From positions 7,355,187 to 7,419,186 of the forward strand of contig JAZBQD010000027.1 of assembly GCA_036583965.1 (NCBI GenBank): 64,000 nt of DNA. The letters are read 5' to 3'. The notes beneath the pieces are model-generated. The model ran no database searches, was not told the DNA's origin, and was given only the letters and a program-made list of their open reading frames with translations. Shown piece by piece: positions 1 through 12,492 of the stretch (position 1 is the first letter of the stretch; each line of letters opens with the position of its first letter). A program made the translations under genes and the position numbers. Origin of the DNA: Prunella strophiata. Taxonomy: Eukaryota; Chordata; Aves; Passeriformes; Prunellidae.

Positions 1-2115
1 TAAGATAAAACTGTCCCAGTTGAGATGTATAGAGTGAAATGCTGCCTTGGCTCCAGTAGCCTCCATTTGACTTTTTTATTAACAATTCTGGAGACACCAC
101 CCATTGATTAAACACGAATTACAGTAGATAGTGTACAAAGGCAGGGTGACCCTGGGAGTGGCTGCAGGAAGTCCCAGAGCTGCCCTGGTAGTCCTCAGGA
201 ATTTTGGCAGCAGTTGCAGCCTGACTGCACCTTGTTCCACAAGCTCAGTGCCTCGAGATACTCAGCTGCAGGAATTAGTGATGATTTTAGCACAGTTCAT
301 AGGAAAGCACAACGACATTACTTCAGAAACAAATGAGAAAGTGATGGGTCTGTTTGGAAAGTCAAATTGTTCCTTTTACCTTCAGAAAAGCCCACGCTCA
401 TTTGTGCCATTTGACTTCTCCAGACAGTGCTGTCATGGGCTGTAATTAAATAGGCAGGTTTGGGGAGAATAAAGATTGGGATGCTCTGAATCATTTGTTG
501 AAGTGAATATGACAGGCAGTGGTCTGGTTTGGAAAAAAAAACAAAATAATTTTGAGCAATAGGAAAACAAACTCACTGCCATGGATTGTGAAAGGAAACA
601 GACTCAAACTGAAATTAGATGAAAAGCTTGAAATTAGATGAGACCAAAATAGTTGGGCATATAAATTTATATATTTGTCCATACATAATAGATTCTAATT
701 TAACTTTTTGATGCAATTTTTATCATGTTGCCTTGACTTATATGCAGCAATTAAGAGACATTACACAATATGTGTAATGGGAGGGATTTTCAACAATCCT
801 CCTAGTTGAAATGTGAAAACACAGAGTTATTCCCCCTTCCCTCCTGCCTGCCCCTATTGCAGAAAAGTCTGTGGCTGTAGTGGTGCCATGAGCAGAGCTT
901 GGGGGGCTGGATTTAGTCACTCTTTCAGTGAAAAATTCTCATGTTTCAGAAATTTTCCCAACATCTTCAGAATACAATGTGGTTTTCTTCCTCTTCTCCT
1001 AGAATTTTTTCCCAAACCAGTGATGCCTTTGAACCCAAGCCAATCTTCTCCCCACCAGTGTCCTGGCTATGCTGGCATGATGACAGTTTATTATTTATTT
1101 ATTATTACTAGTATTAGTTGACATGGAGAGAATAGAAAACTGCTACTAAACTGCGACTAGCTGGTAGCTAAGCTGCTTAGGTCAGACATGAATTTTGGAA
1201 CTTAAGTCCCAATTTGAATAAATATTTATTTAGGTATAGCAAAAGAATGTTTGGGAGAAACATTCTGTGGGTTCAGGACTCAATTTCCAGGTCCAGATGG
1301 GCCAGAGCAGGGACAAGAACCCCTTAATTTGTGTCTCCCTTATGATGTAATCACAGGCTCCTACAATTGCATGTTTAGTTTAAAAATTGTTTATGTTGGG
1401 GGTTAATCTATCCAGTTATCTAAACCAGCCCATAAACAATGGCTGGTCAGTCAATATCCCATTACTGGTATGGGTAGATATGCTTTGTTTCTAATTAAAC
1501 ATTCATTGAACACTGTTGCTTCTCTTCCCCTGCCCCCCAACAAATGGTGAACTTTCCAAGTTCATAATTGCTTTCAGAAATGCTGCCCCTTTCCTTGGTA
1601 AATCTTAATGTAAGACAGGGGTCACAGCTAAAGAACTGCAAGGCAGTGCCTAGAGGGATGTGTGTCATGGATAGATTTTGGTTGTTAATGGCACTGTGTG
1701 GGGTCTGCACAGTTTTTCCTGTCCTTGTTTACTCTATTTTTCAAAATAAATACATCTTAAATAGAAGAGTTTATTAGCTCCTGCTGCTTACTATGTACTT
1801 TAAAACATAATCTGTTGTTTGTGGCATTACAATAATCTCTATAGGCATTAAGTAATTGATGTCACAAGCACAGGATTATAACCACAGCTCTGCAATTTAC
1901 ATGGTAATACAAGAAACTATGAAAAACCTTCATGGCAGTGTTTCACCAAAACAAACCCCTCAGAGTGCTGAGTTAAATTGTGCAATGAGTAGATCCTGAA
2001 CCCTTGCTATGTAAGTACATTTAAAACATGCACAAGCCACCTTTTCTTTTAGTGCAGCTAAAAAAAGTCTTGATCCCAATCTGGATGTGGGGCCAGACCA
2101 TGAAAAATGGGCCTT
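1..2115. other. Non-coding stretch, no gene seen
   Basis: AT-rich, CpG-poor unique sequence. The longest open frames are about 100 codons (131-445 and 813-1121, plus strand). They begin at arbitrary ATGs, show no recognisable domain and have no convincing splice or promoter context. The only local structure I see is a short 19-bp duplication at 611-642. Confidence 0.75.
611..642 (+). repeat. Short 19-bp tandem duplication (about 1.7 copies)
   Basis: GAAATTAGATG occurs twice, starting at 611 and 630, separated by AAAGCTT-containing spacer that makes the period 19 bp. The second copy is partial. This looks like an ordinary replication-slippage duplication without a coding role. Confidence 0.6.
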
Positions 2116-2175
2116 CTTCTCTTCTCTTCTCTTCTCTTCTCTTCTCTTCTCTTCTCTTCTCTTCTCTTCTCTTCT
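2116..2175 (+). repeat. (CTTCT)12 microsatellite
   Basis: Twelve perfect copies of the pentamer CTTCT (60 bp), pyrimidine on the plus strand and purine on the minus strand. The left edge is sharp, after GGGCCTT. The right edge goes straight into disordered pyrimidine-rich sequence from 2176. Such homopurine/homopyrimidine arrays can form triplex (H-DNA) and are difficult for polymerases and sequencers. Confidence 0.97.
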
Positions 2176-2352
2176 GCGAGTAGTTCTGTAGCGGAGAGGA
2201 GGAGGATCTTAGTCTTCCAGCCTTCTCTTCTCTTTCGTAGCTGTTAGGCTATTCTCTCTCTTCTTTCTCTTCTCTCTCGCTAGTCTCTTCTTCTAGTCTA
2301 TTATCGTCTCTCTCTCTCTCTCGTCTATGTCTCCTCTCCCTCTTATTCTGTA
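2176..2352 (+). other. Disordered pyrimidine-rich tract next to the CTTCT array
   Basis: About 180 bp made mostly of broken TCT, CTTCT and (TC)n pieces, interrupted by irregular TAG, GTAG and CG insertions. It holds about six CpGs, unusual for this CpG-poor window. Near 2300 there is a short (TC)n run. It can be read as a decayed extension of the neighbouring microsatellite, or as low-quality consensus sequence across a long CTTCT/TC array. The scattered, non-periodic errors fit the second reading better, but this is inference. Confidence 0.6.
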
Positions 2353-5300
2353 CAGGTTTTGAGCACAACAGGGCTGTAAGAACTTTATGTGTGGATCTTC
2401 TGTTCCTGAGACAAATAGTTCAAGGGGGAAGAAGGAGAAGTCTCAGCTACTTTTTGGCAGAGCTTTGGGAAAGTAGGAAGGTACCATGCATCACTGGTTC
2501 TGGGAAGGAAATAGGCAAGTGTCAGATATTAAATAGGAGATTATGTGCACTGGAAGAATGAGTAAAGTAGTTTAAAGGTTTGGCACTGTCTTTCATTATT
2601 TGGATTTGGTTTTGATTGTGAACCAGAATCGAGTTACCACATATTGCAGTGATCAAATACCTGCAGAGGTCACTGTCAAAATGGTTTAAAATGCTCATTA
2701 TAGTTCTTAGCATGAGCAATAACATATCCCAAACCACTTTATAAATGTTCTTCCACACCTATATTATCAATAATTGATTCCTCAGGGTAGGCTACAGCAG
2801 ATGCAATTTGCTGAAATCCCAGTCAAGTGTCAACAAGCTGACTGGTTCATTTTATCATTATACCAGGAAACTTTAGCAGCTAATCATAAAGGAAGTACAA
2901 AATGTGAGATCTTGTTTTGTTATGTGAGCAAAAGTCTGTGATTTAGGATGGAAAGAAAAGATGATTGCTCAGAATCATGTGAGGGTGAAAAAGACAACTT
3001 TAAATCATCGAATTATCCATTTTTATAGAATTTGAATTAGTACTTTTTTGGTATCATTACTTAAATCAAGAGTTTCTCTTTGGAGGTAACACTTGCACTC
3101 TGAAGGGAAGGAAGTACAAGTAGTGAAACTTGCATTTGAGCAACTAGGAGCTAGGGAGATATGAATGCTCACTTTTTTCCCAACACCTTCCTTCATCAAA
3201 GCCTTCCTTAGAAAATTTTTCCAGATGTTGATCAACCCTGAATATTTTTTAACCTGTCCAACAGCAGGTGGCAACAAGGAAGGATGAGATACAGCCTTTA
3301 ACCTCCCCCTCCTGCACATTTTCCCTCCAGTGCAAACCATGGTGGTGCCTGTGGGCAGGCACATTGTGCCAAGTTTGGGATCTCTTTGATCCTTTTCTAA
3401 ACTCCTGGGTTCTTTCATGCCATAATGTGAAAGGACAGATTTCCAAAGCATTCATGTTACAAAGTGTGGCAATCATAAAGGCCACAGAAATGTGAAATGC
3501 ACCCTTCAGTACATCCTCAGCTTTATTTGTGATAAGATACACTGGTTTCAATTACTCTTGTGTCAACACAGTTTACAGGAAAGAAACACTAGCTTTGAAG
3601 TCAAAAAGAAAAGGTGCTATTAGTGACAACTTGTGGCAAAGTTTCCAGGAAAAAAAATAACATTTTGCACTTCATTTTAATCTTAAACCCCCTGCACAGT
3701 AAATTGAAGGTGGTGAGGGACAGACACATGTTCAAAACACACTCAAATTAGGGGGAAGAAATCAATAGCATAGAGCAGGCTGGGTAAAATACATTTTGGA
3801 AGACAAAGTCCTTGTGAGGTCCCAGAGAGTGAAGGGGGCAGTGGCAGGAGCTGTCAGTGAGTGGGCAGCCTGGTTTTGGGTTCACAGCTGCAGCAAAAAC
3901 TGCCCACAGAGTAAAGGCATGGAAGGCACAAAGCCAACAGCAGCTTTCTAGGGCTGGTCTCAGCTCTGGGCTTAGGAATTTCATATGGAGACTCAGAGCA
4001 AGGCAGGAATAGATGGCCTTGCTGTTTAGAAAAACCTCTGCTGCTTCCTGGGATGTGGATGGCTGGGATGCTGAAGGAGCTTCCAGCATCCTGTGTGGAA
4101 TAGATCCCTGAGTAGCTGCTGCCAACTCCATCCCCACTTACCTGCACTGCTGGGTGCTTGGGGCCCTGGAGATGATGCTGGGACAGAAGGCAGGGATAAG
4201 GATATTTTTTGGATCATGGCTGGAGGAGGGGAAGGAAGATGACTTTATAATTGCTTTTTTATCACTCTTTCTGACTATATTGACTTAATACTTGACACAG
4301 CTTTGGCTGGCAAGTAAGGCCCAGATACATTCAGAATTAGATATGACGAGGCTCATTCTTACATGAGAAGAAAATCATCGGTTGCTACAGAAACAGCTCC
4401 ATATCAGTCTCGTGGGGCATCTTTGCATCTGGCTTTTTTTCCCTTCTCTTTTTCTAATCTGTAGATAAGAGTCAAAGCAAGTGCAGCACATCCCACATCT
4501 ATATGAAAGGTTGGAGGAACTCTGCAGAGAGCAAAGTGTGAAAGAACATCTCATAGATAAGCTAAACTTAAATGAATGAGTTAATTTACACTCCCCCTGC
4601 AATTTTTTTTTCCTAGTTTTGCAACTCTTGCTAAGTTAATTGAGGTGAAAATTAAATGACACCAGTCAGCAAATATTTTAAAGACCTCCAAAACCAAGAA
4701 AGAGAAAGGAGGTTCTTAGAAAAGGAATTACTAAGAAACAGGAAAAAATCTGAGGGGTGAGTTAGAATCTGTGTCGAGAAAATTGCATTTCACAATGGAA
4801 TAATAATCCAGACTCACTTTCAGGCAAGTTGTTTGACTTGATAAATTCAGGAATTAGTTAAAAGTAAGTGCATATTATGGGTGAACAGGGACCATTCTGC
4901 ACGCTGCAGACCAGCTCACCAACAACGTTCTTCAACTGGTTTCCTAAAATGTAATGAATTCTTGATGCTTAGTAAATTAATATTTATTGAGTGAATCAAT
5001 GCTTAATTTATTAAAAAATTGCCTTCCTTGTATTTTAATATGATTTATTACTCATCAGTGCTCATTGCATTAATTAAGGATTGTGTTAATTTTGTGGAAG
5101 TGAGCACGATCTGCTGCAGGTTTGCTCCAAGCCCTGGTGCCTCTGGGTAGTGCCAGCGATGGAAACTGCTCCAAGTGGGAAGGGAATGAATCACCAGTGG
5201 CCTCTTCCTGCCCTTGGGATCTCAAACAGCCAGCAGAGTGGGAAAGAGGATGCTGCCCCTTAAGGGCAGGACAGGATTACAGCAGCAGTGATACTGTGAT

Positions 5301-8300
5301 GATGCAGGGAATGTTTCTGTTTGCCTCTTGTGAATTATGGCTGAGGCTGTGGGGATCATTTTTGTGTCTCTCGTGGAATGCCCTTTTGTCAACGTGGGTG
5401 AAATCCAGCCTTAGAGCTGTCACCACTTTCCCAACCAGGGACGACACTCATCACATTTCAGTGCTCAGATTGTAAGAAATTCCTGGGACAGTAGGTTGCC
5501 TGAAGATTGGGATGGTCCCAAGCATCTCAGCAGTGGCAGGTGTTTGAGAAGTGGAAAATTCCTAAAGGCAGAACAAAAAAAGCCAGACATCTTGTGAGCT
5601 GAGTCTTTCAAGAAATCTGTCAAAACAGGGAGAGGGTGATCATGCTGGAGGGGGGCCACAGCTGCAATTTGCATCTTTCAGCACTGAAGAAAAGAAGCAA
5701 ATACATAAAGCCCCACAGCCACGATTCTTCTGATGAAATTATTTTATTAATGGGTGTGACATTTGTAATGTCTCTCTCTTTAAATTCAAATACTGCTGTT
5801 TTTATAGCTGCTCATAAGTGAGTCTGTCTGGGTTTTTTTGTTTTTTTTTTTAAATCCATCTAGTTACTAGGCTGCCTGCATCCAGCTGAGCCCTGGAAAC
5901 AGCAGAGCTAGCCCTGAGATCTGAGAGCAGGCAGGAATTTCCGGAAAGTGATTGTGTCCATAATTAGGGCATCTTTGCATGTTTAAATGCACAATTTTGA
6001 AATGCACTCTGCTGTTTGCTTCTCTCCAGGGCTGGGGTGAGTGTACACAAACTTCCCTTGACAAGCTAAATCAGAGAAACCTCTTCAAGGACCAGTGAAG
6101 GTCAGAGCTGAGAATTTTTTCCTCCCTCTGTCACCAGGCAGGCAGGAATCACCAAGCTCCAGCCTGGAGCACTTGGGTGGAGCCAGTGCCAAGAACCTGG
6201 TGGCATTTCAAATCCCTTGCAGCAGTTAGGTGTTAGATGCAAAAGATCAGTGCTGCTCCACTTGAAGTCAGAGAAATAACTTCAGCTTAAAGTTCAACAT
6301 CCACACAAAGATTTCCTGGATCTGGAGTTAATTTGTTTTTTCCAAGGTCAGCTTGAAGGCAGTATTCAAACTGGAAAAAAGTTACAAACTGAACATTTGA
6401 CTTGTAATAATTTAATTTTATTTCCCATTTGTTTGACCTGTCCTATATGCTTTTGTTTTCCTGATGCATCAAGCTAAGCTATTTTGGTTTTTCATTTAAT
6501 GTTTATTTTTACCCCATTTAACAGACTTAAGTCAGGACTGGGGGCCAGTTGGGCTGCATGCCTTTCTCTCTGTTCCATATCTTTACATTTTCCAGCTTTC
6601 TTTGATGCAGGATATTTATATTCCACCTTTTTTTCCTAGTAGAGAGGCTTTCACAGAGTATAGGCTTCAGATATATATTTTCTGCTCTAGCTGTTCATTA
6701 GATATACAGCACTTGGAGTTCCAGTTGTGCTGAGAAATGTAAGCAAAGCTTTTGGCCCAGTGGGGGCTAAGCTCTGGCATTTCACAGCTTTGTACATATG
6801 AATCAGGATTAAGGTGCAGGATCTATATAAAATTTAGCTCATTAGGAGAAGTTTTGTCTCACAGCTCCCATTGGGAAGGTGGGTCCTGTGCTCACACACA
6901 GGATTTCTTACTCTGCTTTGCTGCTCCCAGGAAGGGAGGAGGGTGAGCTGGTGACTCAAGGCAGCAGCAGGGTTTTCTGCTCCCTTTTACCCTGGCACAC
7001 CTGGAAAAAGGTTTGGCATACACTGGCCCCACTATTTTAGACTAAAGCAAATATGCTCGAGCACACTGCGAAGGTCATGCTCAGAATGACTTAGCAGAGT
7101 TAAGAGAACAAGGAGTACCTCTGGAAACAGACAGATAGGAATTTTATCTCAAATACATTTTGTGTTGTGCCAGAGGTAAGGAACTGAAGGCCAGGAAGGT
7201 TTCAGAAAATGTGATTTTTCCAGCCTGACACCCCACTTGGCTTTCCAGCTGGCCAAATTTGCTGTTGTGCCCAACACAGCTCAAGTGCATTCAGGGAATG
7301 ACCAACTGTGTCCGTGCACTTCAGCCAGTGAAGCTTTACCACAGAGAAATGATGGGTTTGGAAAGGAGTTTCATCACTCATGATTTCCAAGGAAGAGCAC
7401 TCAGGGTAGGGAATACCAAGTCAATGTTTCCTCCTCAAGGACTTTCAGCTGTCACATAGGGAATACAGTGAGTGCAGTGATGAGAATTAGATTGGAAGAT
7501 CAATAGGGCTGACAATAAATGAAAGTAACACAGACATTATTGAGCAAATTAGGAGAGAGAAATTAAACTGGACAGTATAATCTTCAATACCTGCTAGACA
7601 CACTGATGTTGGGCAAAGTTAGGAAGAAGACAGTAAGTTGGAAAGTGCTATGATGAAGGGGCAGTAACAGTCTGTCTGTGAGATGGGGAAAGCCCTGCTT
7701 GTGACAGAAAGCTCTCAGCCCACAGAAAAGTGGAAAAAGGTGATAATGGTCCAGGAGCACCTGGATTTAAGTGGCAAGCTACAGAGAGACAGTGGTGGAA
7801 AGATCACCTAAGACTGGGAACATGGAGTAGGCAACAGTGCTGGCTACTTGTTCCCTGGGAAAAGGGAACCTCAGATGCACCCCACCATCACAAAGCTTTG
7901 GTGGAATAGCTTGTTCCAAGCCAAAAATTTTCCTAACTTTCTCATAGTAAGCTTTTTTTTTTACCCTGTGAAGGTTTGCAGCCATTCCAGAAACCAGTCC
8001 TCTGTGTAAACTTGATTATTTGCCATAATAACTGCCTGTATTTTGCTGTCTGTTCACATATCCAGTGATGATCAAATCTGGCAAGCTTTTGGGATGAGGG
8101 ATATCCGGTGGCAACGAGATCCAGGGGCTGGCTCTGCTCAGCATGTAAAGAAGCTTTCCTTTTATCAGTCCTGAGTTTGTCTAGATCCTCTTGCATGTCT
8201 TTGAAAGGTTCACCCCAAGGCGATATAATTGTGTTTGATCACATACAGGCATTGAGTCAATGATTGATATGAATAAAGAATTTAGAGTTGCTTGTCCTGG

Positions 8301-8539
8301 TTCCATGTCTTCTTCCCTGTGGAATCAGAAATCACTTTCATAAATGTATCGGTCCATCTGTGCTTCCAGCTATCCATTTCAAGTGTATGTTCCAAAAAAG
8401 AAATAGTAACACTTTATTAGCACAAATAAAAACACATTAAAAGGACTGAGGAAGGGGATTTTTCTCCCTCATAAAGTACATGTGGATCCCTTCCAAAAGA
8501 GTTACCATGAGCCATGTAACTTGTAATTAATCCTGCTGT
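2353..8539. other. Non-coding stretch, no gene seen
   Basis: Unique AT-rich sequence. Several open frames reach 100-142 codons (minus strand 3023-3451 and 3748-4137; plus strand 5122-5475), but they overlap in alternative frames and on both strands, show no domain, and lie within what chance allows. One homeodomain-site-rich block is listed separately at 4950-5095. No CR1 remnant was recognised here. Confidence 0.7.
4950..5095. promoter_or_regulatory. Candidate conserved non-coding block rich in TAAT cores
   Basis: About 145 bp of complex, non-repetitive AT-rich sequence with many ATTA/TAAT homeodomain cores (AATTAATTA-like words near 4976-5080) and no simple-repeat character. This look is typical of vertebrate developmental enhancers or conserved non-coding elements, but conservation cannot be tested from one sequence, so the call is a guess from composition. 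Confidence 0.2.
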
Positions 8540-8880
8540 AAATGTCAGAACACTTACTTTGCAGGTCTAAGCTGACCCACTAAAATTAGTCCCCTTTTAA
8601 CAATTCCTTTATAATTTGTTTTCCAGCAGAAACGGCGGCTTGACCTCCTGACAATAACCAGCCCTGGTAAGTGAGCTCTGCCGAGCTGCTCTCTTCTCTT
8701 CTCTTAAAGAGATGGTTGTCTAAATGTGTTTTTTCCCCCGTCTCTGACATGCAAAATGAAAAACACTGTTCCCCAGAAAATCTTTCACCTAATAACAAGT
8801 GACAGCTATATTGTGCTCGGCAAAGCCCCGGGCAGTTATCCGTTCACAGAGCTGCCTCTTCAGACCTTTACTCTATGAAT
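8540..8880. promoter_or_regulatory. Candidate conserved non-coding block
   Basis: This roughly 340-bp segment is less AT-rich, is complex in sequence, and retains CpGs (AACGGCGG near 8631, GCCGAG near 8681, CTCGGC near 8816, CCCGGG near 8828, ATCCG near 8839) that are rare elsewhere in the window. Retained CpGs and high complexity suggest constraint or lack of germline methylation. It contains the candidate microexon at 8627-8666. It could be an enhancer or an exon-bearing region; no alignment is available. Confidence 0.3.
8627..8666 (+). other. Candidate cryptic microexon between consensus splice sites
   Basis: A pyrimidine-leaning stretch ends in TTTTCCAGCAG, a NAGNAG tandem acceptor, so an exon could begin at 8627 or 8630. 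After 40 (or 37) nt comes CCCTG|GTAAGTGAG, a near-perfect 5' splice site with GT at 8667-8668. Only the frame beginning CAG AAA CGG is open; it would encode QKRRLDLLTITSP plus one base, while the other two frames hit TGA. I do not recognise this peptide. The length is not a multiple of three, so inclusion would shift frame. It could equally be a chance arrangement inside a conserved non-coding element. Confidence 0.25.
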
Positions 8881-10744
8881 TGGAGTGCTGATATTTCTTT
8901 AAGCCTCCTGGGGTTGCAGTTAGTGGTATATCTGCAGGGCAGATGCCCTCAAATTCACAAAGTGTGTTCAAGTATCACAGAAATGCAAGCCTGATTTTCC
9001 TTGGTGGCAAACGGGGGCAGTCTGGGGAGTTGGGATGATGGTGGCACTCTACATGTGGGGAAGGAGACACAAGGTCCAGGCTCAGGGCTGAGAAGGCCCA
9101 AAGTGGGTCAGGAAATATTTAGGTGGAATTAAAATGCCTTAAACTATCTGCTTCATGATGGCTTTTGTCATTTATCTGTTGAGGAGATAAACCAAAATTT
9201 ATTCTTATTGGGAAAGTGTGGGGCTCTGGAAAGAGTGAGTTTTGAAGGTCTCAGCACTGTGGTGGAAATGCAGGTTGGTTCAGTTGTGCTCCTCTGTGAT
9301 CTCAGCCCTTAAGGCTGAGTGGCTTTTAATTTATTCCTATTTGCCTGGCTCACTTTCTTTGCCATTAGCTGCTACACAAGTTTGCTCCCCACCAGCTTCA
9401 GATGAAGCCCTGCTCAAATAGTGCCACATTTTGGTTGACTCTGTTCATTTTTCAGATGTGTGTATGAATTAAGCTTTCAGGTGGGCTTTAACTGGGACTA
9501 ATGAATTCTGGCCTTAACTGGTAATAATGTGCTGGCAGAGTGAACAGGTGTTATGGAAAGTGAACAAAATGTGACACACATTTGCTTGGATAACAATTTT
9601 GCATCAATAATTGTTCTGACACTCTAAATGTAGATATAATCTGTGACATGGTTTCTCCTTCACTAACCTTGTTAAAATAATAAGAATTAAAATAAGGAGG
9701 AGGAACACTTTGTTGGGACAGATGTTTGAGGCTATTGGCAATTGCATCACATTTTTGCATGTTCACTTTTCACGCAGTTTGCAATTATGTTAATGTATGC
9801 TCAGGGCACTTGCTGATAAAAGCAACAATACAGTGTGATACAGCTATTGTCACTATTCTAACTGTAACTTCAAGGACAAACATGGCACATTTTTCATTTT
9901 CTGTATCTTCAGCATTGCCTGTTTCTAGAGGAAAAAGAAAAAAAAAAAAAAGATCTCTGAAGGTGTTAATCATAGCACACACTCAGATCTTGGATAAGGG
10001 CACTGAAGTCTACTGGGCACTTTTTCAATAAGAGAAAAGAGGGTTGGGGACCAGAATGACTTAATGTGAGACTTTTCTGTAAAACAAACTTATGATACCT
10101 TCCTCATAATTCCTGATACAGTATTCACTGTAAAAGGGTTGATTGTGTTGAGTTTGTGCATAGATGTGATCAGTAGATAGCTGTGGATCTCTGTTTAATA
10201 AAGCAATCTACTAAATGAACACAGCAATGGTTGGAAGGATCTTCAATAACTGTGTAGGATAGGCATACTGCACTAAAAGTGGGAGAAAAGCTTTCTATAA
10301 CATGCACCTTTTCTGAAATGCAAGTTTTATCCCTTTGACATTTAACCAGAAATCTACCATAACTGGATACAGAGAGGGAAAAAATATAATACTTGTTCAC
10401 AATTACATAATAAGTGCCTGTAGTTTTTCCCTCAGTAGAGGCATTTTCAAAGAAGCTTGGTGCTGGATCAGGCCAAACTTACCAAAGAGCCTAAAGCTGA
10501 AATTTTTCAAAGGGGTTGAAAAAGTTAGGCACTCAATTCCTAGTAGGATTGGAAAATGTCAGCCTGTGGATTAAAGGGTCTGGTTTCAGCCCTACAAATA
10601 CAAAAATAAAATAAAATAAATCATAGCCTTGGGGCTTTCATCTGTCTTTGGAGACTGCTACTTTAAAATATTTAATTCTTTGAGTCCTAGTTCTAAGATC
10701 TGACATTGACAGTCTGCTTTTACAAAGTCGTGATATCAGTTATG

Positions 10745-10762
10745 ATGGCTGAGATCAGCCAT
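10745..10762. repeat. Short perfect inverted repeat
   Basis: ATGGCTGA and TCAGCCAT form 8-bp perfect arms around a 2-bp centre. No poly-T or other context makes it a terminator or RNA gene; it may simply be chance or a dimeric factor site. Confidence 0.4.
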
Positions 10763-11056
10763 AATCACTGTCAGCCCTTAATTTACTGATTCAAATGAGG
10801 GGCTGAGCTGTTTAGTTGCACCTGCCAATCCTCTGGGACTTGTTTCTGTTCTCCACCTTGCCGCAGGCAGGCAGCCTTTGCTTTTGGCAGAGGTCACACA
10901 GCTTTAGTTCGAGTTGTGAAAGTCCTCTGTGTCCCACAAGGGGTGTTGGCCACCAAAACCCTATTGCTTAATTGTAAGAATAGACAAAGGGCTTCAAAAG
11001 AAAAGGTGACCTCTGAGATTTGCACTTCTGTCACAATGAATATCATCTCTCTTTCT

Positions 11057-11070
11057 TGTGTGTGTGTGTG
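11057..11070 (+). repeat. (TG)7 dinucleotide repeat
   Basis: Seven perfect TG units, a minor microsatellite just left of the complex block at 11100-11230. Confidence 0.85.
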
Positions 11071-11099
11071 AAGCTCTTGAACCAGTTTTTTCTACCTTT

Positions 11100-11230
11100 A
11101 GTCAGGAATTGATGGTGATCCCCTGCAGATAGTACAACAGCTGTTCTCCATGTGCTACCAAAACAATTTCCAAAAACTGATCAGCCAATTAATGAGATTA
11201 ATTACAAGGTAAAATAATGCCATTAATGGA
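11100..11230. promoter_or_regulatory. Candidate conserved non-coding block
   Basis: Complex sequence with a CAGCTG E-box near 11138 and a run of homeodomain cores (CCAATTAATGAGATTAATTA near 11185-11204, then CCATTAATGG near 11220). Clustering of such motifs is common in neural or mesodermal enhancers. This is a pattern-based guess without alignment. Confidence 0.2.
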
Positions 11231-12461
11231 AGTTAAGTGTTGCTGAGACTCAGGCGCCAAAACATTTAAAGAGAGTTTGTGGAATCACAGAAAGTTTAAT
11301 GTTATCTCATGGCAGTCACACAGCTCCCCATGGCCATGGTTGTTGCATGATGCCCCAGAAATCACCCCCAGGAGGGTCAGAATTTGTTTCTTGTTCCCTG
11401 AACCTCACCCCTGCCTGTGCTGTGCTGAACCCACACCAGGAGTGACCCAGCGCTGCCTCTTGCCCTGCTCCACGTGGCTTCCAACCCCCAAGCAATGTGT
11501 GCTTGGCTTCCTGAAACCTGCCTGAACAGGTTCTGGGCTTAAAAGCACATCTGTATGTTAAACTGAACAGGTATAGACCATTAATCTATACCCTGTACTG
11601 AGGGAAGTCTGGGAAAAAGTGAAAAAATCAAAGAAACAGGAATACACATGACTGGAGCTGCAGCTCGAGCTACATGGTTTGTATGCAACATGCAGGGCTC
11701 ACCTCTTCCAGCACCCTAATAAAGCAGGTATGGAAAGCTCCACACTGTGCCCCAAACTGGAGGAAGTCTTTGCTTTGCTGTGGATCTCCAGAAACAGCCA
11801 GACACAAATGATGCATAAGCTGGGAGCAAGCCAGACTCCCTTGTGCTCAAATATATTCCTTTGAAGTAACTGACACCCCTGTAAAATGTGGAGGGGAGTT
11901 CACTGCTCTGCCTTGCTGCTGAGTAGCTGGAGGAATGTTAAGTTAAATTTATCAATGCTCTCACCACACTCCTTTCTTCTTGCCCCTTGACATGTGAGGT
12001 ACAATTAGAGTGCTGCTGTACAGTTCAGGGTGCCCGAGTCAGAGCTGATGTGCACAGTGGGGTGGGGGAAGGATGTTAAAAATTCATCAGGAGCTGGCAG
12101 GGACATGCTGGCAGGGAGTGGGACATAATGAGATTTAAGTTTTGGTAATTTAAATTTTCTTTAAATCCAGCTTTACCTCTGAATTGGATCCAAAATATTT
12201 CCTTAACACTATTCTAGTTGTCTTTGAGGTTTAGCACCAAAGCTTGAGGTAGTTTAATTTGGCCTTGTTACACAAAGGGGATGAGGATCTGCCCTTCATT
12301 TCTCTGTGATCATGTTCTAGTAGCACTTTGAACATGCACATGCAATCACATCACATTTTGTGGTAACCACTCAATAGCTGCAAATAAGATCCCCCTGTTT
12401 CCATAGCTTTTCCATGGAGACACAGCTTTTTGCATCTCCTGTGTTTATGATAATAACACAG

Positions 12462-12492
12462 CTTTCCAATTTCTCTTCACAGTAAGGTAAGT
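12462..12492 (+). other. Near back-to-back acceptor and donor splice sites
   Basis: A pyrimidine tract ending TTTCTCTTCACAG (acceptor AG at 12481-12482) is followed after only four bases (TAAG) by GTAAGT at 12487-12492, a consensus 5' splice site. Recursive splice sites in long vertebrate introns pair an acceptor directly with a donor. Here the four-base gap departs from the strict AG|GT ratchet form. If the window lies in a large plus-strand intron this is worth checking; otherwise it is chance. Confidence 0.2.

Noticed and set aside
3023..4217. Overlapping frames of 63-142 codons on both strands
   Set aside because: Mutually overlapping in different frames, no family resemblance, no consistent splice sites.
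5250..5275. Near-palindrome around CCCCTTAAGGG
   Set aside because: Imperfect and short, with no context suggesting function.
10896..10925. TTCGAGTT word resembling a tRNA B-box
   Set aside because: No matching A-box, cloverleaf arms or terminator at the right spacing; no tRNA gene is supported.
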